From Brasenia schreberi (lineage: Eukaryota > Streptophyta > Magnoliopsida > Nymphaeales > Cabombaceae), in contig JAYKKT010000089.1 of the NCBI GenBank assembly GCA_036023115.1, positions 11,318,001 through 11,382,000 on the forward strand: 64,000 bases of DNA, written 5' to 3'. This document shows, one piece after another, positions 24,801-35,380 of this stretch (positions within the stretch are counted from its first letter, which is position 1; the number at the start of each line of letters is the position of its first letter). Made by a program: the position numbers and the translations under genes. Under the pieces are notes generated by a model. That model saw nothing but the letters and a program-made list of their open reading frames with translations, did no database searches and was not told where the DNA came from.

Positions 24801-27800
24801 TAGAAATTAAAATTGGCACACATTGCATTCCCCAAAAGGAAAGTTTTAAATACCTAGGGTCAATTTTTCAAAGTGATGGAAGAGTTGATGGAGATGTTAC
24901 ACATAGAATTAATGCTGGTTGGTTAAAATGGAGAGGAGCATCAGGTATTGTTTGTGATAAGAAGATACCATTAAAATTAAAAGGTAAATATTATAGAGCA
25001 GCAGTTAGGCCTGCCATGTTTTATGGTTCTGAGTGTTGGGCAGTTAATCATCAACATGTACAAAAGATGTCTGTGACAGAAATGAAGATGTTGAGATGGA
25101 TGAGTGGTCATACAAGAAAAGACCGTATACATAATGAGGTTATTAGAAACAAATTAGGAGTGGCACCAATAGAGGATAAAATGAGAGAACATCGTTTAAG
25201 ATGGTTTGGACATATAGAAAGAAGATCAAAAGAAGAACCTGTAAGAAGGTTAGAAAAACTAAATTTGAAAAGTATTAAAAGAGGTAGAGGACGACCACAA
25301 AAGTGTTGGAAAGAAACAATAAAGAATGATCTAGCTTATTGGGAGTTAACTGCTAACATGGCACACGATAGAGATCTGTGGAAACAAAGAATTCATGTAG
25401 CCGACCCCGTCTAGTATGGGAAAAGGCTTAGTTGTTGTTGTTGTTGTTGTAACTATTCTAAGTTTGACTACTTTTCTAATTCATGAGCTAGTGGAACTCG
25501 GTTGGAAAGGTATTGAGTTGCTTTTAGAGTTGTCAAACTCGGGCAGAGTATGTTGTGCAACCTACCAAAATGATGTAATAAGAAAATTGCATTTCTTGTT
25601 CATGAGAACTTTGGAAACGGCTTCTTCTTATGGGCCTTGGTTGCTATTCTTAGGAGGTCATCTTTCAAGCCGAGAAGCTTCTCTTGCCAAAAGGGATAAG
25701 ATATCAACCCTTGCACATTCCAAGCTGGTTTTTCTAAGACTGGAGCATATTGCCTGTCACACGATACAAGCCGATATACTGTACATTATGTTATGATACA
25801 GTTCAGTTCAGTGTATCGTATGGTGATTTCTCACAATATGATACAGTGCGATGCAGGAATAAACACATAACCCTTCTTACAATTAAAACAAGGAAAAAAC
25901 ATGTTCTAGTGATGGCCTAAAGTGACATGAGATAAAAAAGGAAAAGGACTTTCATGAACTGAATAAAGAAAAAATAATTGCACGGTTATTAAAGAAGAAA
26001 ATGATCTTGACACTCACAGGAAGCCAAAGGCAAGCAATCAAGACCACTAAGGCAAATAAGGAAATAACAAGGCAAGGCAATAAGTATGGGAACCTGCAAG
26101 GATCAAAAGCACGCTTCTCAGTATGAGGGATAAGAAATAATTCGTTCATACAAAAACTACATAAATAGAAGATGCAAAAGATGAGGTGTTACCTCCCAAA
26201 CAAGGAAGTTGTCGAAAATATATGGGGATAATTTTCTGCAGGCTGATAAGAAGAAGTATTTGTGTCAATACCATTATGACCATTTGAGACATGCACATTA
26301 ATGGAGGATATTGGTAAACAAATATCGCATACGTGAATGCAATAACATTATCAAGCCGAGCAACTAGAAATCCCATTAATCTAATCAAGACACTGCAACA
26401 GTGATGGCATTCAGAACCAACTATTATACCCATACATGCACATGCTGTTGCATGAGCGTACATATGACCATCAAAAGGACAGACATGTGCTGACTGTCAA
26501 AATGGTTTACACTCATCACATACTTGAAAGCTATTTGAAGAAAGATTCCATTCGTTTCATGATAAATTTAAAAAACAATAGGTCCAAATGAAAATATTGC
26601 AGTGCTTTTGCAACTTCTCAGCAATATTTCCTGGAAACTTGGTTGACCTGATGCGAGAAGTCCTTTCCAAAATTATCTCGAAATAGCTATTGATATAGAT
26701 GTACATAAATGGTCTCCACAAATCTAACAGAAAATGAAATTTAAAGTATCTTTGTGTGTGCATGTTCATGCCTGCACATGTGTCCGCATCCCCATTTGTA
26801 TATAAATAATGTATATCATGAATACAACAACAACAACTAAGCCTTTTCCCATACTAGATGGGGTCGGCTACATGGATTCTTTGTTTCCACAGAGCCCTAT
26901 CATGTGCCATGTTAGCAGTTAACTCACAATACGCTAGATCATTCTTTATTGTTTCTTTCCAACACCTTTGTGGTAGTCCTCTACCTCTTTTAATACTTTC
27001 AAAATCTAGTTTTTCTTACCTTCTTATAATTTTTCTTTTGATCTTCTTTCTATATGTCCAAACCATCTTAAACGATATTCTCTCATTTTATCCTCTATTG
27101 CTGTGACAGAAATGAAGATGTTGAGATGGATGAGTGGTCATACAAGAAAAGACCGTATACATAATGAGGTTATTAGAAACAAATTAGGAGTGGCACCAAT
27201 AGAGGATAAAATGAGAGAACATCGTTTAAGATGGTTTGGACATATAGAAAGAAGATCAAAAGAAGAACCTTTAAGAAGGTTAGAAAAACTAAATTTGGAA
27301 AGTATTAAAAGAGGTAGAGGACGACCACAAAAGTGTTGGAAAGAAACAATAAAGAATGATCTAGCTTATTGGGAGTTAACTGCTAACATGGCACACGATA
27401 GGGATCTGTGGAAACAAAGAATCCATGTAGCCGACCCCGTCTAGTATGGGAAAAGGCTTAGTTGTTGTTGTTTATCCTCTATTGGTGTCACTCCTAATTT
27501 GTTTCTAATAACCTCATTATATATACGGTCTTTCTTCTATGACCACTCATCCATCTCAACATCTTCATTTTTGTCACAGATGCCTTTTGTACATGTTGAT
27601 GATTAATTGCCCAACACTCAAAACTATAAAACATGACAGGTCTAATTGTTGCTCTATAATATTTATCTTTTAACTTTAATGGTATATTCTTATCACAAAG
27701 AATACCTGAATGTATATCATGAATAACTTTAATGTATATCATGAATAATAAGATAAAAAAGCAAGACTGGCAACAAACGAAAGACATATAGATAAGGCTG

Positions 27801-30800
27801 GCTTTCCACAGGGAACAACAGACATGACTGATTGCATGGAGGAACTAATAGCTACTCCCTCAACTACAATATGTCAAATTATTTCTACCTCAATTGTTTC
27901 TTACAGTTAGAGAGCTATTATTTATATACTCATTCTGTATTTCATTAAATGACAGATGGGATAGTCCATGTGCTTGTTTTTAGTTCATGACACTAGAGTC
28001 AGATCCCTTAGGCCTTAATAAACCCCACATGTCCAAAACAGTTATAACAAGATAGTTCCCATTTACTGATTCTTTAATGCTGGGAAAGTCCAATTTGTAA
28101 TTGGAGTACCTGAGCCAAGAATCCTCCAATGGCAGGACCAACAATCAAACCTATTCCCCAAAAGGTACCAACCTGCAGCATTTCAAGGCAAAGACGTCAC
28201 ACAAACTATATGCACCTCATGAACTTAACTGTGATAGAAAAAAGAAGCAACAAAGTTTTCATACAACTGATAATCCCAAAGCTTGATATTCTGGACGGCA
28301 TACTTCTGAGGAATATGCCTGGAAAGGATACACAAAGATGATATTTCAAAAAAATTTGGAAGACAAGGTTACCAACAACACTGTGCCCCTTCAACGCATA
28401 ATACAACAAGAATGAACGAAAGTTTTCTATATCCAAGAGCACTGAGTTGCATGTATACCTTGACCGGACCAAGGGATCCATTAAAAAGACCAAGAAAGAA
28501 TCTCGTTGAAATTGCCATCCAAAAGGATGTACTAAGCCCAAAAATGAGGTTGAAAATGATTCTGAAGAAGAGAACAACAAAGTCAAGGGAAGGAATAACA
28601 CAATAAATACCACGTAAAACAAACTTTTTCTTAATGGAATATAAGGATCTTAAACATCACAGCTCACTACTGACACTGAAGCGGTTCCAACAATAATGAC
28701 AGGTTTCCGGCCATATCGATCTGCTGCCATCCCCCAAAATACAGATGTTAGGAATCTTCCAAACATATAGGATGCCCCTGTCATAATTAACATATGAAAC
28801 AGCATTAGTTTTGAGTATAGGACAAAGAACGCCTGAATTTCTAAACCATATAACTCACTTACCAATATAACCAGCATAATATCCAATATCTTCCTCTCTT
28901 TTAGCAACATGGAAGTCTCTTACCTTAAATATGAAGGCTGGATCACTTTAATTGTACAAAATAATGAACAGGAAAAAAATAAAGAAAGAATGATCATGTG
29001 AATAAAGCTTTTGAGTAGCAAAAGGGAAAAGATTCAAAACAATTTGCATATGAATTTCACTGTATCCAATTTTAAACATACGAAGAAAAGCCAAAGTTCA
29101 GAGAGAATTGAAGTCCTCATGCTAATCTGGGTTACATACCATGAAGTATAGGAAAGGGAACAGTGAGGATATTGGCAACGCTGCAAGAGAAATATCAGAA
29201 AAATCAAAAGTCAGAAAAATATCAAGTGGCATAGTCAGGAATATATGTCCTAAAAAAATTAAAATTTATGAAACAGCTTGCAACTAAGGATTTCTGGGAC
29301 TTACATAAAGCTATAGCGGAACAAGTTATATGCTTTTTAAGTGTTCTTCAAAAAACAGAGGCATGGGAAATAGTATAATTATATTATTGTTATCATTATT
29401 ATTATAATACATAATAATAATGATAATGAAATGATAACATCCCGATCAGAACTCCAGAACCACCAAAAGAAAGAAGAACTGTTCTGTACAACCAGAGACT
29501 GGCCAGAACATCGATCAACAGCCATGCTTTAGAGAATAACAATCATCAAGTGATGACAATCTGACATTCAGATAAAACTACATGAACTGCCCATAGAACT
29601 AGGCAGTGAAAGTCAGAATAGAAGGATCCTAGTTTAACAGATGTTGGAATGCAACAAACTGGTAGGATTGGAACCATATGGCCTTTAGAAAAGGGATGAA
29701 GACCAACTAAGTAGATTAGAACTATGCACGACTCTGTAACTAAGCCTGCAGGTAACCCATCGATCATTTCTTGATTCAAGTGAATAGCCAAGAGCTGACC
29801 TCAATTTTTGTCTTAGGGATGAAACTTTGATGGTTTGACATAATCGTCAATACATCAAAGTTTTAGCAGTGGACCGTGCAAGTTATTGCCGAGTGCTTTG
29901 ATCCAATAATTATATGATATACATTAATTAGATGGCAGTATTCTATGCACTAATGACAACGTCCACATAAATCCTGGGATCTTATTCATTGTACTATGCC
30001 TCCAGCAGTGGTTGTGCATTCTTCAGGGTTTCCAATGTCTGTAGAAGTATAGCACAGTTTCTCCATTGTCTTATGGCCACGACAGAGTAAGTTAATAATC
30101 TTGCACATGACTCCATCGTTCAGCTTGTTTTTGATTGATGATGCACGCTCTTCACACACAAGCATGACTGATGATAATTTTGCAGTTTAAAGGATTAAAA
30201 GTTTTAATCTTAAGGTCCCTACATTGGAAGTGCTAACTTTTGAGCATACAGAAAAGTTCACTGAAAATCAAACAGAAATTCTTTGAAGGTCAAAGTGGCA
30301 TTTTCTGCTTAGACACAGATAGATGTGAATGCCTCATGCATCTCTTGAATCAATCGAAATGTTTTGTTTAATCGACAGAAAAGCTTAGTAGGTACTCTAA
30401 GCAAAGTGAAACTATAAACAATTGTGTGTGAAAACAAGAACCGGTATAAATGTCATAACATGGCACAAGTTATTTCCTGGCGATGTGGGGATTCTTTCTT
30501 GTTACTTAGCATCTATATAACTGAATTCAGCTGCTAGTGCTGAATGCACCCATCTTCCAGAAAGCCATAACAACAATCAAAATTAAGTTTCATCAAACTG
30601 ACATTGTCATCTCGTCTTTCTGGATTTGCATTCTTGGAGACATGGTTAAAAAGAAGTTCTGACAACATATCTGCAATAACTGCTTAGATAAATGTAGATC
30701 AAGAACAGACAACGAAACACTGTATACCCATAACTAAAAACATAAGTAATTAAGCAAAAAGAAAGTCTAACCATTGCTCAGTACAACGATCCCCATGAAA

Positions 30801-30919
30801 AAAAGTTCTTTAAGTGGTACACCAAGTTCAGTTTCCTTCTTCTGATCCACCTTACATCCAGGACAATTTTCATAGTATACAACAACTTTATTTAACAGTG
30901 GCTCTCTGTTTTGAGCCAT
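12639..30919 (-). CDS. ZIFL1: ZINC INDUCED FACILITATOR-LIKE (ZIFL) major facilitator transporter
   Basis: MFS membrane transporter; characterised ZIFL proteins act at the tonoplast or plasma membrane in zinc/nicotianamine sequestration, phytosiderophore efflux and auxin-linked proton/potassium transport. Coding exons in order: 30772-30919, 29140-29180, 28863-28923, 28675-28777, 28459-28561, 28265-28318, 28110-28172, 26193-26242, 26018-26093, 23196-23402, 21783-21870, 14431-14516, 14230-14337, 13504-13548, 13320-13408, 12969-13012, 12639-12760. Phases agree throughout and sum to 1488 bases (495 aa). The family CPGC motif lies at residues 18-21. The MFS loop reads [20 protein letters not shown], then FNGSLGPVK and [18 protein letters not shown]. 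The central-loop PETLH signature appears as PESLH (233-237). Exon 4 uses donor GTCAGT. The protein is intact, yet introns 7, 9, 10, 11 and 13 carry LINE sequence. The paralogue number is a guess. Confidence 0.93.
12805..12849. repeat. (CT)n microsatellite in the last ZIFL intron
   Basis: About 22 uninterrupted CT units lie in the intron between the last two coding exons, 45 bases upstream of the final exon's start on the minus strand. On the transcript it reads (GA)n, not a polypyrimidine tract. Confidence 0.95.
13724..14010 (-). mobile_element. Old RTE-type LINE 3' fragment in ZIFL intron 13
   Basis: The sequence starts with aataactaagccttttttc and continues tactagatggggttggct, the reverse complement of the 3' end of the RTE LINE family found repeatedly in this window. 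It runs through the equivalents of the last ORF segment to tttctaataaccttg. Many substitutions and small gaps mark it as one of the oldest copies. It is in the same orientation as the host gene. Confidence 0.8.
17984..18160. repeat. hAT left subterminal GTATCG array with 36-bp palindrome
   Basis: Dense gtatcg/cgatac motifs in both orientations. Bases 17984-18019 form a perfect 36-bp palindrome centred between 18001 and 18002 (arm cgtatcgcaccgtatcgt). Further inverted copies follow to 18160. In hAT elements the transposase binds repeated short motifs just inside the ends; this array is the obvious candidate. It produces several overlapping artefactual open frames rich in R, Y and S. Confidence 0.9.
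18161..18216 (+). promoter_or_regulatory. Transposase promoter candidate: TATA box inside a palindrome, then a GC hairpin
   Basis: Bases 18161-18181 form a palindrome (arms gggaccctt and aagggtccc) whose centre creates the TATA-like ttataaag at 18168-18175. A second hairpin follows at 18191-18216 (arms gaaacccgcg and cgcgggtttc, six-base loop). The position, between the subterminal array and the transposase ATG at 18561, fits a core promoter and leader. Function is inferred. Confidence 0.5.
18561..21055 (+). pseudogene. hAT transposase (BED finger, DUF659, hAT dimerisation), frameshifted
   Basis: Would catalyse cut-and-paste transposition of the element. Three coding exons: 18561-20387, 20471-20674 and 20777-21055, with GT-AG introns (CCAG|GTAC; GAAAG|GTAATG). 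The BED zinc finger (residues 33-61, CxxC...HH...C) is followed by a Ser/Gly/Arg-rich linker, then DUF659 with [11 protein letters not shown] (Asp267) and [10 protein letters not shown] (Asp328), the CAAHCLDL motif, and the C-terminal dimerisation block [13 protein letters not shown]...[15 protein letters not shown] carrying the catalytic Glu. All three catalytic acidic residues are kept. Three single-base frameshifts break the frame: about 19905 (stop at 19914), about 20600 (in an A run) and about 20960 (in a GAA run). The C-terminus is acidic and ends in DPDYNL. Decay is slight, so the element was recently active or the breaks are sequence errors. Confidence 0.88.
21302..21375. repeat. hAT right subterminal (CGATA)n array
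   Basis: Six or more head-to-tail acgat units start at about 21303, followed by cgcccgtatcgtgg and further inverted copies up to the right terminal repeat. The right array is shorter and mostly direct, unlike the palindromic left array, so the two ends are asymmetric. Confidence 0.85.
22690..22765 (+). mobile_element. RTE LINE 3'-end relic in ZIFL intron 10
   Basis: The stretch aacatgatagagaaccatgg ... agtccatgtagctgacct ... aaaaggcttggttttag is a degraded copy of the last 70 or so bases of the RTE family. No target duplication was recognised, which fits an old insertion. Confidence 0.65.
23953..25450 (+). mobile_element. 5'-truncated RTE LINE with nearly intact reverse transcriptase, ZIFL intron 9
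   Basis: A 1498-bp copy bounded by a perfect 15-bp target duplication aactattctaagttt (23938-23952 and 25451-25465). Two overlapping frames (about 23979-24449 and 24416-25414) cover the reverse transcriptase from [17 protein letters not shown] through [11 protein letters not shown] and the catalytic LFADDIVLV to the C-terminal [17 protein letters not shown] and HVADPV end; one frameshift near 24430 separates them. It ends in a (TTG)n tail. This is the only copy of the window with an intact FADD box, and it looks like the youngest long copy. It lies antisense to the ZIFL gene. Confidence 0.92.
26825..27708 (-). mobile_element. 5'-truncated RTE LINE in ZIFL intron 7, itself hit by a second copy
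   Basis: Minus-oriented 3' end of the RTE family. It starts with the (CAA)n complement of the tail and continues after an insertion to tatcacaaagaatacctg. The flanking duplication aatgtatatcatgaata (17 bp) is perfect at 26808-26824 and 27709-27725. Removing the insertion 27101-27470 and one repeat restores a continuous LINE copy of about 500 bases. Confidence 0.9.
27101..27470 (+). mobile_element. RTE LINE 3' fragment inserted into another RTE LINE
   Basis: A 370-bp 5'-truncated copy, starting at ctgtgacagaaatgaagatg and ending in a (TTG)n tail. It encodes the C-terminal 113 residues of the LINE protein in an open frame (27103-27444). A perfect 14-bp duplication tttatcctctattg flanks it (27087-27100 and 27471-27484). 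It is inverted relative to its host LINE, so the locus now holds an inverted repeat able to fold. Confidence 0.93.
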
Positions 30920-33186
30920 TTGGTAGATAATTTTGCCTCTCGAAACTGATTTCCTTCAGTGTTTAGTGCTTCAGCCTGTCGATGTCATTTAACAATTTTG
31001 AATAAAATGGCAGCAATCGAACTGCTTGATCAAATTATCGCCAACTCACTGCCCCTGAAAGTTTACCAAAATGTGTCATTGATATTCTAATAATCAAGAT
31101 CAATGGAATGTGACTAACAAATAAGAATCTAACACTTCCGTGGAAAGGGTTTCAAATGTACCAAGAACAGGATAAATGGCTACAGGATTTTTTATTAACT
31201 ACTGTGCTCTTCATGCATACACATCGACATGCATCTTGAAGCTTACTCTCCATTTGATCCTTTACAATAATAATTGGATACATTGATTTTATTTATCTGC
31301 TGGATGAGATAATCCTTTTGGCTAGACAAAAAGGAGGAGAAGAAAAAAACTGAAGAGAAACAATATGTGGGCCATTTCTTCAAAAAAACTTGGGACAGGT
31401 AATGCATTATTCTTTGGTCTCTCTGAAAAAGATGGAACTTAAAGATGCATAAAACAAGATGAGATAGACACAATCATGCCCACAATCCACAGTCAGAACC
31501 TGCTTGTTGCACGCTTCTGAAATGCTCAACTCATTTAGTTTGGCAAAAAAGAATCGAGCATACAATATGTCAAGACCGCTACAAAAAAAGGACAATAAAC
31601 AAGCATAAATATCATAAACATCTATATGATATAGTATTTTCTTTTTTCTGTAGGGAAATCAAAATCAGAACACCGCAGCTCAATAGATTGCTACTTAAAA
31701 GAAATTAACTGAATCTTTAGAGTCAAGATCTATAAAAAACATTCTTGATCATTTCCCAAGGAAAAGCCTCTTAAACAAATAATTTTAGTTCTTTCTTACA
31801 GAACATCGCACAGGAGTCTACAGCCTCAACCGAAAACTAAACTAATATCAACAGTTGAACTATCAGATTTTTTGGATGAAGCTAACGTTTGGTTCAGACC
31901 CTCCAAGCCACTGTTTTATTAAAATCGTGTTAGCGCATGGCAAATTGAAGACTTATCTAGGATCCCTTTCTAACTTGCATTTTCTAAATCGTACGTCTGA
32001 AACATAAAACACTAAAAATGAAAGAAAAATCCATTCAAACCAAAGAAAATTATCGGTGAGACTGACATCAAACACTTAGAAATCGAGCAAGAAGAAATGA
32101 CGTTGCAGTTTGAGATATAGATTCTCAGGAAAAGAACTCTAAAACTGAAATTGCGAACAAGGCAAGAAATGAGAAAAATCTGACACGAACTACTAAACAT
32201 CGAGAAAAGAGAACAACTAAGAATCTTTATGGAAATATTTGGAGAGAAAACGAGAACTTTTCACATATATGACGAGTTTCGATATTCCCTAAACCAATCT
32301 TAAGTTCTTCATTTTTGCTTCCGACATTGAAATCAAGGATCGAAGCTGCAGATTCACCAAAAATACTGAAACTTGCACAAACTCCCTTGAAACTATCTAT
32401 AGAACTCTATACGTTCCTGAAATGCACTAAACATACAAGCACGAAATTCACCTCAAGATTTCGTAACGAACGTTCTCGATCTGGATTAGTTCAAATTCCA
32501 GGATTCCAGGAGCATACTTCAACCAAACCTCGTAAATTCTCCTCGCTAAACTTCAACTCCTAAAATCCAGAAATGCGTTGAAGCTTAGAACTTTAGCACG
32601 AAACAAAAGTTCTAGATAGTGACATCTTTGGAGGAGACGTAATCACGAGCATGCTCGCTTTAGAAAATTATTATTTGCATTAACAACTTAAGAACCTCTC
32701 TCTGGAGAAAAGCAATTTCACTCATAAATGACAAGATTCCTGAATAAAAAATACAACGAACGATCTCGTTTTTTCAAGAAAGCAAAACAAAACACGACTC
32801 TATCACGTTTCTTCCATGCACGACTCGTACAACAGCGAACTCTTTATCTAAGAAATCTCACGGGCTCTACATGTATGTAGCTATTGTATATCATATAGAA
32901 GCGCACCGGATTAAAAGCACCGTACTCAAGATTCCACGATCTGCAGACCATCGAACTCGAGACATACACGGTTGAGAGAAGATGACGAAACTTCTCCTCC
33001 ACCACCGACCACGGCGATCGATCTTCCGGAATCTCTGTAGTCCTAGCAAGTGAATATAGATAACTTTCTCTCTCTCTGTCTCTCTCTCTCTCTCGGTTAA
33101 TGACAGGGACGGGGACGGGGACGGGACTTGACGTACACCAGAGGCGACATCGATCGGCCTTCCTGCAATCTTTCTCCCTCTCGCAG

Positions 33187-33233
<47 letters not shown>

Positions 33234-33290
33234 GGAGGATGATCTCACACTCGGGAAAAGAAGGAAGGAGGACGAGAGAGCGTAAATGTG
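30920..33290 (-). other. Presumed 5' UTR and leader intron of the ZIFL gene
   Basis: No coding exon was found between the ZIFL start codon (30919) and the TATA box near 33315. The distance is too long for a simple leader, so a 5' UTR exon near 33000-33285 followed by a leader intron is the likely arrangement. The left part is AT-rich intron-like DNA; from about 32800 the sequence becomes more GC-rich and CT-rich, like a plant first exon. The splice sites of the leader intron were not fixed. Confidence 0.5.
33067..33231. repeat. CT/GA microsatellites and (GGGGAC)n in the ZIFL leader
   Basis: Two CT tracts lie at 33067-33094 (interrupted) and 33191-33231 (about 20 pure units). Between them, at 33105-33126, the hexamer ggggac repeats about three and a half times. 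On the ZIFL transcript the tracts read (GA)n just downstream of the predicted start site. GA-rich leaders in plants can bind BBR/BPC factors; that role is inference. Confidence 0.85.
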
Positions 33291-33311
33291 GCGCCCTGAC
33301 ACCGGCATGCG

Positions 33312-33319
33312 TATTTATA
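33312..33319 (-). promoter_or_regulatory. TATA box of the ZIFL gene
   Basis: On the minus strand the sequence is TATAAATA, a perfect plant TATA box, in the context CGCCTATAAATACGC. The predicted start would be near 33280-33290, immediately before the GA-rich leader. No other gene on this strand lies between it and the ZIFL start codon. Confidence 0.6.
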
Positions 33320-33329
33320 GGCGGGAGAC

Positions 33330-34368
33330 AGCGCGGTTGAACCCTTGGCTCGGGGGTTGGCGCGAATACAGCCATCGTCCGAAACGGAAGAAAACTAATC
33401 TTTTTTGGTGAAGGGAAAAATTATAAAAATAATAGAATCTGAAGAACCATCTAGGAAAGACGAAACTGCCCATATCCAATCTCTGCTATGACCACCAAGC
33501 ATCGTGTATGGGCTTGAGATTATTATTATTAGCATTTAATATTTTAAACTTGATTTTATTTTCTTAAAATTTAATTAAATTGAGTACTTTTAGACAGAGA
33601 GGATCCGTGAGCTCCCACAAAAGTGAAATTGGACAAATGGAGACTTTAAAGAGGCGAAAAAAAATACTTAAAAATGACTAAAAAGGATTTTATAAAACAG
33701 ATTCCTGGCTTTTTAAGTTGAATATAACGTGAGGCAGGATACCGACCAAATGTTCACATAGCTGTCCAATTATGAAATAGAGGTGGCAAATCCAGTCAAT
33801 GAGTCGTCACTTCGGCTCCAGGCTAAAAACAGGTTGACGCGTGTCGAATTTTTGTTCCAGTCCATTTGGAATGGCATAACACGAAAATGGTCGGATTCGG
33901 GTCAACCTAATTACAATCATACATATAAAACGTACATCATGGTTCACAAACAAATTAAGTGTCATAGCTCGCCTCTACCAAAAAAAAGGTACAGGATTGA
34001 GAAATCGGGACATTCTCTCAACTTCTATGCAAACTCTTATTTTGGGCTGTTCTTTCTTTCATTCTTCACTCTCTGACTCGTTATAGTAATGTATTACTCA
34101 ATCTACAATCATTTTCAACAAAATAATGAATCAAAATATATTAAAAGAAATGAAGAATCCAAAAAAAAAAGATAAATGAAGAAAAAGAAGATAAAAGAGA
34201 TCAATTTGAGGGGATTCATCAATTTATTATTGATTTGGTTTTGACTTTTTCATTTTTTAGTTGTTTTGTTTTGTTTGAGTTTTGATTGATTTCTCATCCA
34301 AAATTGAAAATGAAAAACTAGATTATCCTAATGAAAGAGACGTTGATCCCAATGAAAGAGACATGTTT
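33330..34368. other. Intergenic DNA upstream of the ZIFL promoter
   Basis: No gene recognised. The sequence is AT-rich with A-rich and GAAA-rich stretches near 34130-34200. An open frame at 33783-34076 has no family resemblance. Confidence 0.5.
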
Positions 34369-34892
34369 GACACATGTTTCTCCTATCCGGATGCCATAAT
34401 TCTTCACTTTTTATTTTTTTCATATGTTTCTTGATCCCCTTTTACATAATGAGGTTATTAGAAACAAATTAGGAGTGGTACCAATAGAGGATAAAATGAG
34501 AGAACATCGTTTAAGATGGTTTGGACATATAGAAAGAAGATCAAAAGAAGAACCTGTAAGAAGGTTAGAAAAACTAAATTTGGAAAGTATTAAAAGAGGT
34601 AGAGGACGACCACAAAAGTGTTGGAAAGAAACAATAAAGAATGATCTAGTTTATTGGGAGTTAACTGCTAACATGGCACACGATAGGGATCTGTGGAAAC
34701 AAAGAATCCATGTAGCCGACCCCGTCTAGTATGGAAAAAGGCTTTGTTGTTGTTGTTGTTGTTGTGTTTCTTGATCCCCTTTTCTTTTTTGTTTGTTCTG
34801 GACACATGTTTCTCCTATTCGGATGCCATAATTCTTCACTTTTTATTTTTTTCATATGTTTCTTGATCCTCTTTTCTTTTTTGTTTGTTCTT
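34369..34892. repeat. 92-bp tandem duplication split by a LINE
   Basis: A 92-bp unit beginning gacacatgtttctcctat occurs twice: 34369-34443 plus 34784-34800, and 34801-34892. The copies differ at only a few positions. The LINE copy 34444-34764 sits inside the first unit and only there, so the duplication happened first. Confidence 0.88.
34444..34764 (+). mobile_element. 5'-truncated RTE LINE, 321 bp
   Basis: The 3' end of the RTE family, starting acataatgaggttattag and ending in the (TTG)n tail, with an open frame encoding the C-terminal 100 or so residues up to HVADPV. The target duplication tgtttcttgatcccctttt (19 bp) is perfect at 34425-34443 and 34765-34783. It is nearly identical to the other young copies. 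Confidence 0.93.
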
Positions 34893-35242
34893 GATTCTTA
34901 TAGTGTTGTTGTTTTGCATTATTGAGTCATGTCACTTCTTATTGTCGATTCCATTTTTAGTTTCATCTTTTTAGTTTCTGATTTTTTTCTTCTTTGTTCT
35001 ATTTTTTTCAACAAAATTTGTAAGAATATACATTAAGTTGCAAAGAAGATAACAACACTAAGTGAAACCTCTTCTGCCCGATTGGGTGAGAGATAAGAGA
35101 AATATTGAGATGGAATGGGAGAGGAAAAAGGTATTTATATGGAGGGTAATTTTGGTATGTAATGAAAATTGTGTGTAGATAGTAAAAAGAGTGTGCATAT
35201 GGTAATAATCTCAAATATATGTATATGTATTCAGTTTTGGTA

Positions 35243-35372
35243 CACCACCCCATTTGGTGTTACCATTGGATTTTGGCGCACCATTCTCTTTAGGCGTCAC
35301 CATTCCGGTTTTGGTGTTGCCATCCGGTTTGGACGTACCATCCCGTTTGGGTTTACCATTAAGTTTGGGCAC
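35243..35372. repeat. 18-19-bp minisatellite, about seven units
   Basis: Degenerate units of the form accattcggttttggcgtt repeat in tandem, for example accattggattttggcgc, accatcccgtttgggttt and accattaagtttgggcac. Because the unit is a multiple of three, one frame gives a periodic peptide, but the frame has no further support as a gene. Confidence 0.8.
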
Positions 35373-35380
35373 AACTTTTA

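Noticed and set aside
32844..33308. Open frames rich in RERERE or SLSLSL, here and at 8494-8712 and 12639-12851
   Set aside because: They are translations of CT/GA microsatellites. Only the part at 12639-12760 is a real exon (the end of ZIFL), and its upstream RERE segment is intron.
33783..34076. 97-residue open frame MANPVNESS...
   Set aside because: No family resemblance, AT-rich context and no splice or promoter support.
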